DNA from: JAEUIX01 sp046156035
GTDB lineage: Bacteria; Planctomycetota; Phycisphaerae; Phycisphaerales; UBA1924
Length of the DNA: 14,132 bases
Assembly: GCA_046156035.1 (NCBI GenBank)
Contig: JBJXEW010000047.1
Coordinates: forward strand, 1-14,132
Reading direction: 5' to 3'
In this document: positions 6,916-14,080 of the stretch, one piece after another
Numbering within the stretch: position 1 is the first letter of the stretch
Layout of the letters: every line of letters starts with the position of its first letter
Notes under the pieces: generated by a model
The model's input: only the letters and a program-made list of their open reading frames with translations
What the model was told of the DNA's origin: nothing
The model's database searches: none
Program-made: the position numbers and the translations under genes

Positions 6916-7761
6916 GTGCAAACGCTCGCCCAGATCCGTGCGCTGCTGGACCAGCACGGCCTCTCCCCCAAGAAGGCCCTGGGCCAGAACTTCCTGATCG
7001 ACAAGAACCTGCTCGCCAAACTCGCGGCGGCCGCGGGCGCAGGAGCCGCCGACCTCGTCCTCGAAATCGGCCCCGGCACCGGCACACTGACCGAAGCCCT
7101 GCTGGAGCGCGGCTGCACCGTGGTGGCCTGCGAACTCGACACTGGCTTGGCCGCGCTCCTGCGCGAAAATCTGAGCGGCCCCATCGCGTCGGGCCATCTG
7201 CGGATCGTGGAGGGCGACTGCCTGGGCAAGGGCAAGCGCCTCAGCCCCGAGGTTGCCGGTGTGCTGGGCGAGCGCGCCTTCACGCTGGTCGCGAACCTGC
7301 CGTATCAGGCCGGCACGCCCCTGATGATCGACCTGCTGCTGCATCACCCGCGCTGCCGCGTGCTGGCCGCCACCATCCAGCGCGAAGTCGGCGAGCGGCT
7401 CACCGCCAAGCCCGGCTCGCGAGACTACGGCCTGCTGAGCATCGTGGCCCAGGCCATGGCGGAGATCGAGTGGGTGGCAGACCTCTCACCCGAGTGCTTC
7501 TGGCCGCGCCCCGAGGTGGCCAGTTGCATGGTGCTGCTGCGCCGCCGCGCCGTGCCGCTGGCCCACGACCCGGACCGCCTCGCGGCGTTCTGCCACACGC
7601 TCTTCTCCAAGCGGCGCAAGCAGTTGGGGGCCATCCTGGGGCGCACCACGCCGTGGCCGCAGGGCGTGGCCGCGACCATGAGGCCCGAGGAACTCACGGT
7701 GCCGCAGGTGGTCGAGTTGTCAGAGGTCATCAGCGCCCCGCGGCAAGAACCTGCCCCGTAA
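6916..7761 (+). CDS. rsmA: 16S rRNA dimethyladenosine transferase RsmA/KsgA
   Basis: 281 residues, close to the usual 260-280. It dimethylates two adjacent adenines in the 3'-terminal hairpin of 16S rRNA (A1518 and A1519 in E. coli numbering) using S-adenosylmethionine, a late step in small-subunit assembly. It shows KKALGQNFLID (20-29), the SAM-binding loop LEIGPGTGTLTE (49-60), the acidic residue after motif I (CELD, 72-75) and the catalytic motif NLPY (127-130). The C-terminal helical domain includes FWPRPEVASCMV and FCHTLFSKRRKQL. The start is GTG at 6916, since the conserved N-terminus begins right there. There is no Shine-Dalgarno sequence; a TACACT five bases upstream raises the possibility of leaderless translation. 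A hairpin terminator follows the stop. Confidence 0.96.
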   Translation: MQTLAQIRALLDQHGLSPKKALGQNFLIDKNLLAKLAAAAGAGAADLVLEIGPGTGTLTEALLERGCTVVACELDTGLAALLRENLSGPIASGHLRIVEGDCLGKGKRLSPEVAGVLGERAFTLVANLPYQAGTPLMIDLLLHHPRCRVLAATIQREVGERLTAKPGSRDYGLLSIVAQAMAEIEWVADLSPECFWPRPEVASCMVLLRRRAVPLAHDPDRLAAFCHTLFSKRRKQLGAILGRTTPWPQGVAATMRPEELTVPQVVELSEVISAPRQEPAP

Positions 7762-7778
7762 CGCGGCACGCCCAAAGA

Positions 7779-7804
7779 GGCTCCGGCGCAAGCCGGGGCT
7801 TTTT
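7779..7804 (+). terminator. Rho-independent terminator after rsmA
   Basis: The stem GGCTCCGGC (7779-7787) pairs with GCCGGGGCT (7792-7800) with two G-U wobbles, closing a GCAA (GNRA) tetraloop and followed by TTTT. A-rich sequence to the left can extend the stem against the T run. It lies 17 bases past the rsmA stop. Because HPr converges from the right, it may also work in the reverse direction, though the T tract on that side is weaker. Confidence 0.85.
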
Positions 7805-7836
7805 CGCATCGGGCGCCCGTGCCGCTGCCCGCCGCG

Positions 7837-8112
7837 TCACTCCTCATCAAAGCCCGAGTCCACGAGTTTCTTCAGCGCCGCTGCGGCGTCCTCCGCCCGC
7901 TCGCCGTCGCAGACAATCTCGAGTTCCGTGCCCTGCGTTGCCGCGAGCATCATCATCATCATGATCGACTTGCCGTCAACCTCCTGATCGGCCCGCTTCA
8001 CCACGACGGTGCAGGGGAAGGCCACGGCCGCATCCACAAACACCATCGCCGGCCGGGCGTGCAGGCCCAGCCGATTGACGATCTTCACCTTGACGCTTAC
8101 GCGGCTGGGCAT
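7837..8112 (-). CDS. ptsH: Phosphocarrier protein HPr / NPr-like
   Basis: 91 residues, normal for HPr. It passes phosphate from PEP via Enzyme I to EIIA proteins. The active-site motif NRLGLHARPAM carries the phosphorylated His at residue 18. DGKSI contains Ser49, which corresponds to the regulatory Ser46 of Bacillus HPr; no HPr kinase gene is in the window. A run of five methionines (51-55) follows, where most HPr proteins have a mixed helix. The EIIA gene lies 31 bases upstream and hpf before that, so it is likely the last gene of that transcript and may act as NPr of a regulatory rather than sugar-transporting PTS. No Enzyme I, EIIB or EIIC is seen. No Shine-Dalgarno sequence precedes the ATG. 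Confidence 0.93.
   Translation of the reverse strand: MPSRVSVKVKIVNRLGLHARPAMVFVDAAVAFPCTVVVKRADQEVDGKSIMMMMMLAATQGTELEIVCDGERAEDAAAALKKLVDSGFDEE
7948..7962. repeat. (CAT)5 trinucleotide run inside the HPr gene
   Basis: Five exact CAT units; on the coding (minus) strand this is ATG x5, encoding five consecutive Met residues just after the regulatory Ser site of HPr. Slippage here would change the protein in frame by single residues. Confidence 0.9.
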
Positions 8113-8143
8113 GGGAAGGGCCGGGGGGGATGGGACGGATGGT

Positions 8144-8620
8144 TCACCAGCCCGCGGGGTGGGCGTCGGCCTCTTCGAGCAGCGAGCGAACCTCGTCGGC
8201 CGTGGCGGCCTGGCGGAGGAACCGCCGAAAGGTCTCCTTGCTCAGGTTCTTGAAGATGACCTCCATCGCCTGCAGGTGCTCCTCGGGCTTGTCCTCCGGG
8301 CTCAGGAGCAGGAAGATGGAATACACCGGCTGCTTGTCCATGGCGTTGAACTCCACGCCGCGCGAGGAAAGGCCGATGGCCGCCGACATGGACTTGGTGC
8401 AGGAGTGCTTCACGTGCGGCACCGCCACGCCGCGCCCGAAGCCGGTGGAGCCGAGCTTCTCACGGTCCAGCACGCGCTTCACCAGGTCATCGCGGTGCTT
8501 GGCGGGCGCGGCACCGCCGGCGATGAGTGCATCCACCAGTTCGCGGACTGCGTCATCGCGCTCGACCGCAACCAGTTGGGGCACGATGGCGCCGGTGGAG
8601 ACAATGTCGGTGAGCCTCAT
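8144..8620 (-). CDS. ptsN: PTS EIIA domain protein, PtsN/fructose type
   Basis: 158 residues, the size of a stand-alone PtsN-type EIIA. The frame begins MRLTDIVSTGAIVPQL; the conserved helix starts there, and a GGAG lies 11 bases upstream, so I took the ATG at 8620 over the longer frame, which extends into hpf sequence. The phosphorylated His is H69 in GRGVAVPHVKHSC, followed by a second His at 72. SIFLLLSPEDKPEEHLQAM matches the EIIA(Fru/Ntr) core. No transmembrane EIIC or EIIB is attached or nearby, so a regulatory role is more likely than sugar uptake. It sits between hpf and HPr, the gene order of the proteobacterial hpf-ptsN-npr cluster. Confidence 0.92.
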   Translation of the reverse strand: MRLTDIVSTGAIVPQLVAVERDDAVRELVDALIAGGAAPAKHRDDLVKRVLDREKLGSTGFGRGVAVPHVKHSCTKSMSAAIGLSSRGVEFNAMDKQPVYSIFLLLSPEDKPEEHLQAMEVIFKNLSKETFRRFLRQAATADEVRSLLEEADAHPAGW

Positions 8621-8696
8621 GGGCGGGTCTACTCCGGAATCAGACCGAACGGGGGCCGACCTCGGGGCCCTTCTGGGGCACCCGCGAATGGCAACC

Positions 8697-9029
8697 CTAG
8701 CGCGATCCGCTGGCCGAGGTGCCCCCCCGCTTGTTCTGCTTGAGGCGTTCCTTGAAAGCCGTGAGTTGCCGCGCGGCTTTGTCTGTGGCCTCGTCGATGG
8801 CCGCGTAGAGGCTTGGTCCCTCGGCGTTGGCCACGAAATCGTCGTGGTGCTCCACATCGACCACCACCTCTGCGTGAAAGCCCTTGCCGTGGGCACGCTC
8901 TTCGAGGCGCCAGGTGATGCGTTGCACGTTGCCCTCAAAGTGCTTGGGGAGCCGGGCCGACTTGCCCTCGGTGAACTCGCGGATGGCGGGCGTGATCTCC
9001 AACTGCTTGCCGACGATGTCTATACGCAT
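8697..9029 (-). CDS. hpf: Short ribosome hibernation-promoting factor (HPF/YfiA family)
   Basis: 110 residues, the short form of the family that lacks the C-terminal dimerisation domain of long HPF. It binds the decoding region of the 30S subunit and keeps idle ribosomes inactive in stationary phase. Typical features are MRIDIVGKQLEITPAIREF at the N-terminus, the EVVVDVEHHDDFVANAEG strands, and the SLYAAIDEATDKAARQLTAFK helix ending in a basic tail. The ATG at 9029 is preceded by AGGA about 11 bases upstream. A longer frame to 9068 adds residues not seen in the family. It lies between pckA and the EIIA gene, all in one direction, with gaps of 105 and 76 bases. In short-HPF bacteria 100S formation usually needs RMF, which is not visible here. 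Confidence 0.93.
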   Translation of the reverse strand: MRIDIVGKQLEITPAIREFTEGKSARLPKHFEGNVQRITWRLEERAHGKGFHAEVVVDVEHHDDFVANAEGPSLYAAIDEATDKAARQLTAFKERLKQNKRGGTSASGSR

Positions 9030-9134
9030 GACGGGGGGTTTCCTGCGAAGGGCGGAAGGGAATCGCACGGGATGCTAAGAGGCCCGAAAGTGCCATGAAC
9101 GCACGCGCGCGCCCCTGATTCTCTCGGCCCCGCC

Positions 9135-10742
9135 CTACCCCCTCGGCCCCGCAGCCCTCACCGCCTCATCCATCTCGAACTTCTTGTCGTTGGCCCGGAA
9201 CTTGGCCGCGAGTTCCTTCGCCTTTGTGTCGTACGCCGCGCCGTCCTTCCACGTGTTGCGGGGGTGCAGCACTTCGCTGGGCACGCCCGGCACGCTCTCG
9301 GGCAGCGGCAGGCCGAAGATCGGGTCCGCCGTGAACTTGGCCTTGGCCAGCGTGCCGTTGAGGATCGCGTTCACGAACGCTCGCGTGTACGCCAGTTTGA
9401 ACCGCGTCCCCGTGCCATACGGCCCGCCCGTCCACCCCGTGTTCAACAGCCACACGTTCGCGTCGTGCTTCTTCACGCGGTCCGCCAGCATCTGCGCATA
9501 CACCATCGCCGGGCGCGGCAAAAACGGCCCGCCAAAGCAAGCGCTGAAGTTCGGCTGCGGCTCCTTCACGCCCAGTTCCGTCCCCGCCAGTTTGCTCGTG
9601 TACCCGTTGATGAAGTAGTACATCGCCTGCTCGGGCGAAAGTTTGCTCACCGGCGGCATCACGCCGTAGGCATCGGCCGTCAGGAAGATCACGTTCTTCG
9701 GGTGCCCGCACACACTCGGGATGATCGCGCCGTTGATGAAATCCAGCGGGTACGTCGCGCGGCTGTTCTCGGCGATCACGTCCGAGTCGTAATCCGGCAC
9801 GCGCGTGCCCGGATCGATCATCACGTTCTCCAGCACGCTCCCGAAGCGGATCGCGTTCCAGATCTCCGGCTCGCCGGTCTTGCTGAGTTTGATGCACTTG
9901 GCATAGCAGCCGCCCTCGAAGTTGAACGCGCCCTTGTCGCCCCAGCCGTGCTCGTCATCGCCGATCAGGGCGCGATTCGGGTCGGCCGAGAGCGTCGTCT
10001 TGCCCGTGCCCGAAAGGCCGAAGAACAGGGCCACGTCGGCCGGGTTGTCCTTGGCCACGTTGCACGAGCAATGCATGGGAAACACGCCCTGCTCGGGCAT
10101 GTCGAAGTTCATCGCGTAAAACAGGCTCTTCTTCATCTCGCCGGCGTACTCGGTGCCCACGATCACCACCAGTTTGCGCTCCAGACTCTGCGCGATGATG
10201 ACGGGGCTCTTGTGCCCCAGCGCCGCCTGCTCCTCCGCCGTCAAACGCCGCTTGCCCGCGTTGAGAATCGTCCACCCGCCCTCGTGCTTCCACTTGGCGC
10301 TGGGCCCCGCCGCGGCAGAGTCGATGGGAATGAACAGCGTGCGGATGAACAAACTGTGCCAGGCCTGCTCGGTGATGACGCGTGCACACAGCCGGTGCGT
10401 GGAATCCGCACCCACAAACCCCTCGAACACGAACAGGTCCTTCCGGCTGTTCAGGTGCTTCGTGGCAATGTCCAGCACGATGTCAAACTTGTCGGGCGTG
10501 ATGGGAAGGTTGAAGCCGCCCCAGCCGATCTTGTCGTGAACCCCCGCCGTGTCCTCAAGAAACTTGTCCTTCGGGCTGCGGCCGGTGCGGTCGCCCGTCA
10601 GGGCCACAAACCCGCCGTTGCTGGCCATCATCCCCTCGCCCCGCGCCAGCGCCATCTCGATGAGTCTGGCCGGTGCCAGGTTCTTGTGAACACGCCCGGC
10701 CGACAGGTCCAGCGACAGCGGTTTGGTCTGCATGGTGGTCAT
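9135..10742 (-). CDS. pckA: Phosphoenolpyruvate carboxykinase (ATP)
   Basis: 535 residues, normal for the ATP-dependent enzyme (about 540). It converts oxaloacetate and ATP to PEP, CO2 and ADP, the first committed step of gluconeogenesis. Visible signatures: DRTGRSPKDKF (51-61) for oxaloacetate binding, EYAGEMKKS (198-206) with the metal-site lysine region, the P-loop GLSGTGKTT (242-250) and the family signature LIGDDEHGWGDKGAFNFEGG (259-278) with metal-binding Asp. NTGWTGGPYGTGTR lies toward the C-terminus. The ATG at 10742 is preceded by GAGGA with seven bases of spacing, so the much longer open frame upstream is not coding. hpf, EIIA and HPr follow in the same direction. I saw no strong terminator in between, so readthrough is possible. 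Confidence 0.97.
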   Translation of the reverse strand: MTTMQTKPLSLDLSAGRVHKNLAPARLIEMALARGEGMMASNGGFVALTGDRTGRSPKDKFLEDTAGVHDKIGWGGFNLPITPDKFDIVLDIATKHLNSRKDLFVFEGFVGADSTHRLCARVITEQAWHSLFIRTLFIPIDSAAAGPSAKWKHEGGWTILNAGKRRLTAEEQAALGHKSPVIIAQSLERKLVVIVGTEYAGEMKKSLFYAMNFDMPEQGVFPMHCSCNVAKDNPADVALFFGLSGTGKTTLSADPNRALIGDDEHGWGDKGAFNFEGGCYAKCIKLSKTGEPEIWNAIRFGSVLENVMIDPGTRVPDYDSDVIAENSRATYPLDFINGAIIPSVCGHPKNVIFLTADAYGVMPPVSKLSPEQAMYYFINGYTSKLAGTELGVKEPQPNFSACFGGPFLPRPAMVYAQMLADRVKKHDANVWLLNTGWTGGPYGTGTRFKLAYTRAFVNAILNGTLAKAKFTADPIFGLPLPESVPGVPSEVLHPRNTWKDGAAYDTKAKELAAKFRANDKKFEMDEAVRAAGPRG

Positions 10743-10884
10743 CGAATATTCCTCGCACGTGCCCACACACGGCGCGCCGCACACGGCTCGGCACACCGCA
10801 CCCCCACCATCCCTCGACTCCCCCGCCGCGACGCCTGCCCGGCGGGCCTCTGCCGCACCGCGCGGCCGCCACCATAGCCCGCCG

Positions 10885-10904
10885 GGTCTACCGCGTGGTC
10901 TACC
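10885..10904. repeat. Direct repeat GGTCTACC upstream of pckA
   Basis: GGTCTACC occurs at 10885-10892 and 10897-10904, a 12-base period, about 140 bases before the pckA start. It might be a pair of regulator half-sites in the 217-base rnhA-pckA gap. There is no independent evidence of function. Otherwise this gap shows only GC-rich sequence without a gene. Confidence 0.3.
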
Positions 10905-10959
10905 CATGCGCACCGATCGGTCTTTGTTGGGAAGGCGGCGGATGCCCCCACGACTGCCC

Positions 10960-11445
10960 TCAGGGGCGGCTTGGGCGCGTGCGCAGAGACTCGATCGCCG
11001 CCACGGCCAACTCGTCGCACCGCTCGTTCTCCGGGTGGCCCGTGTGCCCCCGCACCCAGTGATACGAGAGCGTGTGCGTCCCCCCCGCGCCCGCCAGTTC
11101 GTCCAGCCGCTTCCACAGGTCATCGTTCTTCACCGGCTGCTTCGCGGCGGTCCTCCACCCCCGTGCCTTCCAGCCCTTCAGCCACTCGCGCAGCCCCTTG
11201 ATGACATACTCGGAGTCCGAGTGCAGTTCCACCTTGCTGGGCCGCGCAAGGGCCGACAGCCCCTCGATCACGGCCATCATCTCCATGCGGTTGTTGGTGG
11301 TCTGGGCCTCGCCCCCGCTGGCCTCGCGCTCCTTGCCGGTCGCCGGGTGCCGCAGGATGTACGCCCACCCGCCGGGGCCGGGGTTGCCCGAGCAGGCACC
11401 GTCGGTGAACAACTGGACGAGAGGCGGAGGGGCGGAGGTGGGCAT
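10960..11445 (-). CDS. rnhA: Ribonuclease HI
   Basis: 161 residues, close to the 155 of E. coli RNase HI. It cuts the RNA strand of RNA-DNA hybrids such as R-loops and primers. The four catalytic acidic residues are all visible: D15 in LFTDGACSGNPGPGGWA, E55 in NNRMEMMAVI, D77 in LHSDSEYVIKG and D144 in NERCDELA. H134 is in WVRGHTGHPEN. The basic handle region (KGWKARGWRTAAKQPVKN, about 90-107) is present. The ATG has no clear Shine-Dalgarno sequence. It is divergent from the MntA gene, with only 44 bases between the start codons. pckA follows downstream after 217 bases. Confidence 0.96.
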   Translation of the reverse strand: MPTSAPPPLVQLFTDGACSGNPGPGGWAYILRHPATGKEREASGGEAQTTNNRMEMMAVIEGLSALARPSKVELHSDSEYVIKGLREWLKGWKARGWRTAAKQPVKNDDLWKRLDELAGAGGTHTLSYHWVRGHTGHPENERCDELAVAAIESLRTRPSRP

Positions 11446-11489
11446 GGGTTAGGTGGTTCCGGCAAGCGTTGCAGGCGTAGAGTATCCGG

Positions 11490-11795
11490 ATGCAGTTGCA
11501 CGGCATCCACATCCCGGAGCGACCCGTTCAGGCGATCTGCGCCCGTTACGGGGCCCTCCGCCTGTCGCTCTTCGGGTCCATCCTGCGAGACGACTTTGGC
11601 CCCCACAGCGACGTGGACGTGCTCGTGGAGTTTGAGCCGGGCGGCGGACCCGGCCTGTTCGGCTTCGCAGGGATGCAGAGCGAACTGAGCGAGTGCTTCG
11701 GGCGATCCGTCCACCTCCACACGCCTTCCATGCTGGGTCCAACCTTCCGCGAGGCCGTGCAACGCGAGGCGCGGGTGGTGCGGCATGCCGCATGA
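11490..11795 (+). CDS. mntA: MntA-type minimal nucleotidyltransferase, antitoxin of a HEPN/MNT pair
   Basis: 101 residues. MNT antitoxins of type VII systems add AMP to a tyrosine of the paired HEPN RNase and so block it. The motif GSx10DxD is exact: G29-S30, ten residues, then D41 and D43 (SDVDVLVEF). The third acidic residue, normally in a VDL-type strand, appears replaced: the segment reads GRSVHLHTP with His at 75. Metal binding and transfer activity may therefore be weakened; the antitoxin could still act by binding. The start ATG has only a weak GTAGAG upstream. The gene overlaps hepT by 11 bases, typical of translational coupling. The order antitoxin then toxin is consistent with the family. 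Confidence 0.88.
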   Translation: MQLHGIHIPERPVQAICARYGALRLSLFGSILRDDFGPHSDVDVLVEFEPGGGPGLFGFAGMQSELSECFGRSVHLHTPSMLGPTFREAVQREARVVRHAA

Positions 11796-12156
11796 CAGCC
11801 GCTCGGGGGCGCCAGACGACCAAGCCCGCCTCGCCCACATGCTTGTTGCGGCGCGTCAGGCAGTAAGCTTCGTGCACGGGCGTTCGCGTGCCGACCTTGA
11901 CACCGACGACATGCTGCGGCGTGCCGTGATCAACGCGATCCAAGAGATCGGCGAGGCCGCGGCACGCCTCTCGCCCGACGGCCGCGCCCTCATCCGGGAC
12001 GTGCCGTGGGACCTCGTGGTCAAGATGCGCAACGTTCTCGTCCACGTCTACTGGGGCGTTGACCTCGACCGGGTCTGGATCACCGTGGAATCCGACCTAC
12101 CCCCGCTCATCACCGCGCTCGATTCCCACATGCAGAACCCACCCGCAGCATGTTGA
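11785..12156 (+). CDS. hepT: HepT-like HEPN toxin (DUF86 family)
   Basis: 123 residues, all-helical. The HEPN RNase motif RX4HXY is exact: R82-N-V-L-V-H87-V-Y89. Arg and His form the RNase site, and Tyr is the residue AMPylated by MntA in the studied Shewanella pair. The surrounding VPWDLVVKMRNVLVHVYWG followed by VDLDRVW is the hallmark of the DUF86 group. The upstream segment AVINAIQEIGEAAARL is the conserved helix of the dimer interface. The start ATG lies inside the end of mntA in another frame. The stop is seven bases from the convergent stop of the glycogen synthase gene. RNA targets are unknown; tRNA cleavage is known for some relatives only. Confidence 0.9.
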   Translation: MPHDSRSGAPDDQARLAHMLVAARQAVSFVHGRSRADLDTDDMLRRAVINAIQEIGEAAARLSPDGRALIRDVPWDLVVKMRNVLVHVYWGVDLDRVWITVESDLPPLITALDSHMQNPPAAC

Positions 12157-12163
12157 CGCTGCC

Positions 12164-14080
12164 TCAACCGGGAATGGGCACCCCGAACGCCCGGTTCAGC
12201 GTCAGGTCGTGCGCACGCACATACGCCTCCCCCAGCACGCTCCAGTCAAACTCCCAACTCTGTGCCTCCACTTGGTTCCGCAGCGCGATCCGCCCGCGCC
12301 GATCCAGCCGGCAGAACTCCATCAGATACCGCGTCAACTCCCCCGCGGCATCCTGAAAACTCCGCCCGCGCCGGTGCACGATCCACGCTCCCGGCCGGTT
12401 GTGGTCGCCGTACTTCTGGGCCACATAACTGCCAAAGCCCGCCAGATCGCTCGACACCGCCGGCACGCCCATGGCCATGCACTCCAGCGGCGTGTAGCCC
12501 CACGGCTCGTACGCGCTGGGAAAGACCCCCACGTGGCAGCCGCGCACGAACTGGTCGTACTCCATGCCCCACAGCGGGTTGGTGGGGCTGATGAAGTCCG
12601 GGTGGTACACCACCTTCACCGGATCGTCCTTGCGGTTGAAGAGCCACACGTTGCGGATCTGCGCAATCACCGGGTCCGCGGCTTCGTTCTCGATCGTGTG
12701 CGTCGTCACCAGTGGCAGGCGGTCCACCTTCAGCGCCTGCTGCGTGCGTCGGTAGCGCAGCGTCCAATACTCGCTCACCAGGTCATCCAGTTTCACGCGC
12801 TGGCCCGTGGCACCCGTGCGAAAGACCTTCTCGCCGATCTCCTTCATGATCTGCTCGGTCACCCAGCGGAACTCGTTCAGCACGCCGCGCTGCTGCAAGG
12901 CCCAGGGGTGAAGGCTGCGCGTCGGCCGCTGCGTGATGATGAAGAACACCACGTTCAGCGGCGACCCGCGTGCCCGCAGTTCACCGTTCAGGCGCGCCAT
13001 CGCCTCCAGGCAGAGGTCAAAGCCCTTGTTCTTGGGCTCGAAGCGCCCCGAAGTGAACATGTACACCGTCTTGTCCAGGTCCATCGGGTACGACGGGAAG
13101 AAGTGCCCCATCACGAAGCGGTGGATCCGCTCCTTGTTCTCCGCGTGCATCGTCTGGAACTCGTGCCCCACGTTGTACCGCTGGATGTCGAGGCCGTTGG
13201 GCAGAATCACATCTGGCCGCCGCCCCAGCAGGCCCGCGCACTCCTCCCCGGTGATCTGCGACACGGTCGTGAACACGTGCGACCCGTGCGCGCACGCACG
13301 CTCCACACCGTGCTGGAACGGGATGTTGTACGCCGCCGCCGCCGCGGCCTGATCGATCCCTCCCCACGCGCCCGCCAGCCGATCGTAAAACCGATCATCC
13401 GCGCTCGCCATGTACCGGCCCAGCAACGTCGCGTGCGTCTGGAACACCAGCCCCACCGGCAACTGCTGCTGGCGGATCATGGGAATCGCCAGCCCGCCCA
13501 TCCACTCGTGGAAGTGGGCCACGATCGGCCCGGGCCTCCGGCCTGGCCCGCCCCCGGCCCCCCCCGCTTCATCCGTCGTCCACGTCTGCTGCGCATCCGG
13601 CGACCCCACGCGCGCGTGCTCGACAATCCGCTCGATCAGCCGCCGCACCGCATCGGCGAAACTCACCACACCATCGATCAGCCCATCACCGCTCGGCACG
13701 CTCAGTTTGTGGTCCGCCCACAGGCGATACTTCGCCGCGTCCAGCCGCCCGATGCCCTGCCAGTGCTCGATCAGCAGCACGCGCGGCCGCCCGGTCACCA
13801 TCCACCGCCCGTGATGAACGATCAGCCCCTCGTTGCGCAGGGCCGTCACCGCCCGCCCGATCACCCCCGTCGGTGTCGTCTCCTCAAACTCCAGGGCAGC
13901 CTTCGCCGGCTCCCACGGGCCGATCAGGCAGTAGCGCTCGCCCCACCGCTCCACCATGCACGGCACCTTGCTGCGCAGAACCTGAAAGATACCCCCGACC
14001 TGGTTGCAGACCTCCCACGCCACCTCCAACAACAACCCCGGCGGCGCGGCGGCGGGGTGCGTGTCCCCCGAAATCGGCAT
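12164..14080 (-). CDS. Eukaryote-type glycogen synthase (GT3 family)
   Basis: 638 residues from the ATG at 14080. It adds glucose from UDP-glucose to the non-reducing end of glycogen. Signatures of GT3, not the GT5 GlgA family: EVAWEVCNQVGGIFQVLRSK (19-38), AHFHEWMGG (188-196), FQTHATLLGRYM (213-224), FTTVSQIT (270-277), ILPNGLDI (292-299), GRFEPKNKGFD (345-355) and EPWGYTPLE with the E-X7-E pair E525/E533. A Gly-rich insert sits at about 172-184. The Arg cluster for glucose-6-phosphate control is only partly kept (RRGRIALRN at 594-602, then fewer Arg than in yeast or human enzymes, from memory). The frame stays open upstream to the window edge and no Shine-Dalgarno sequence precedes this ATG, so the true start may lie beyond the window. 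Confidence 0.93.
   Translation of the reverse strand: MPISGDTHPAAAPPGLLLEVAWEVCNQVGGIFQVLRSKVPCMVERWGERYCLIGPWEPAKAALEFEETTPTGVIGRAVTALRNEGLIVHHGRWMVTGRPRVLLIEHWQGIGRLDAAKYRLWADHKLSVPSGDGLIDGVVSFADAVRRLIERIVEHARVGSPDAQQTWTTDEAGGAGGGPGRRPGPIVAHFHEWMGGLAIPMIRQQQLPVGLVFQTHATLLGRYMASADDRFYDRLAGAWGGIDQAAAAAAYNIPFQHGVERACAHGSHVFTTVSQITGEECAGLLGRRPDVILPNGLDIQRYNVGHEFQTMHAENKERIHRFVMGHFFPSYPMDLDKTVYMFTSGRFEPKNKGFDLCLEAMARLNGELRARGSPLNVVFFIITQRPTRSLHPWALQQRGVLNEFRWVTEQIMKEIGEKVFRTGATGQRVKLDDLVSEYWTLRYRRTQQALKVDRLPLVTTHTIENEAADPVIAQIRNVWLFNRKDDPVKVVYHPDFISPTNPLWGMEYDQFVRGCHVGVFPSAYEPWGYTPLECMAMGVPAVSSDLAGFGSYVAQKYGDHNRPGAWIVHRRGRSFQDAAGELTRYLMEFCRLDRRGRIALRNQVEAQSWEFDWSVLGEAYVRAHDLTLNRAFGVPIPG

Noticed and set aside
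8621..8938. N-terminal extension of the EIIA protein
   Set aside because: It would read through hpf sequence in another frame; the conserved EIIA start is at 8620.
9264..10877. 537-residue plus-strand open frame
   Set aside because: It is antisense to pckA, whose signatures are unmistakable.
10743..11123. N-terminal extension of PckA to 11123
   Set aside because: The frame is open, but it overlaps rnhA, and a good GAGGA site marks the start at 10742; the protein length from there is normal for the family.
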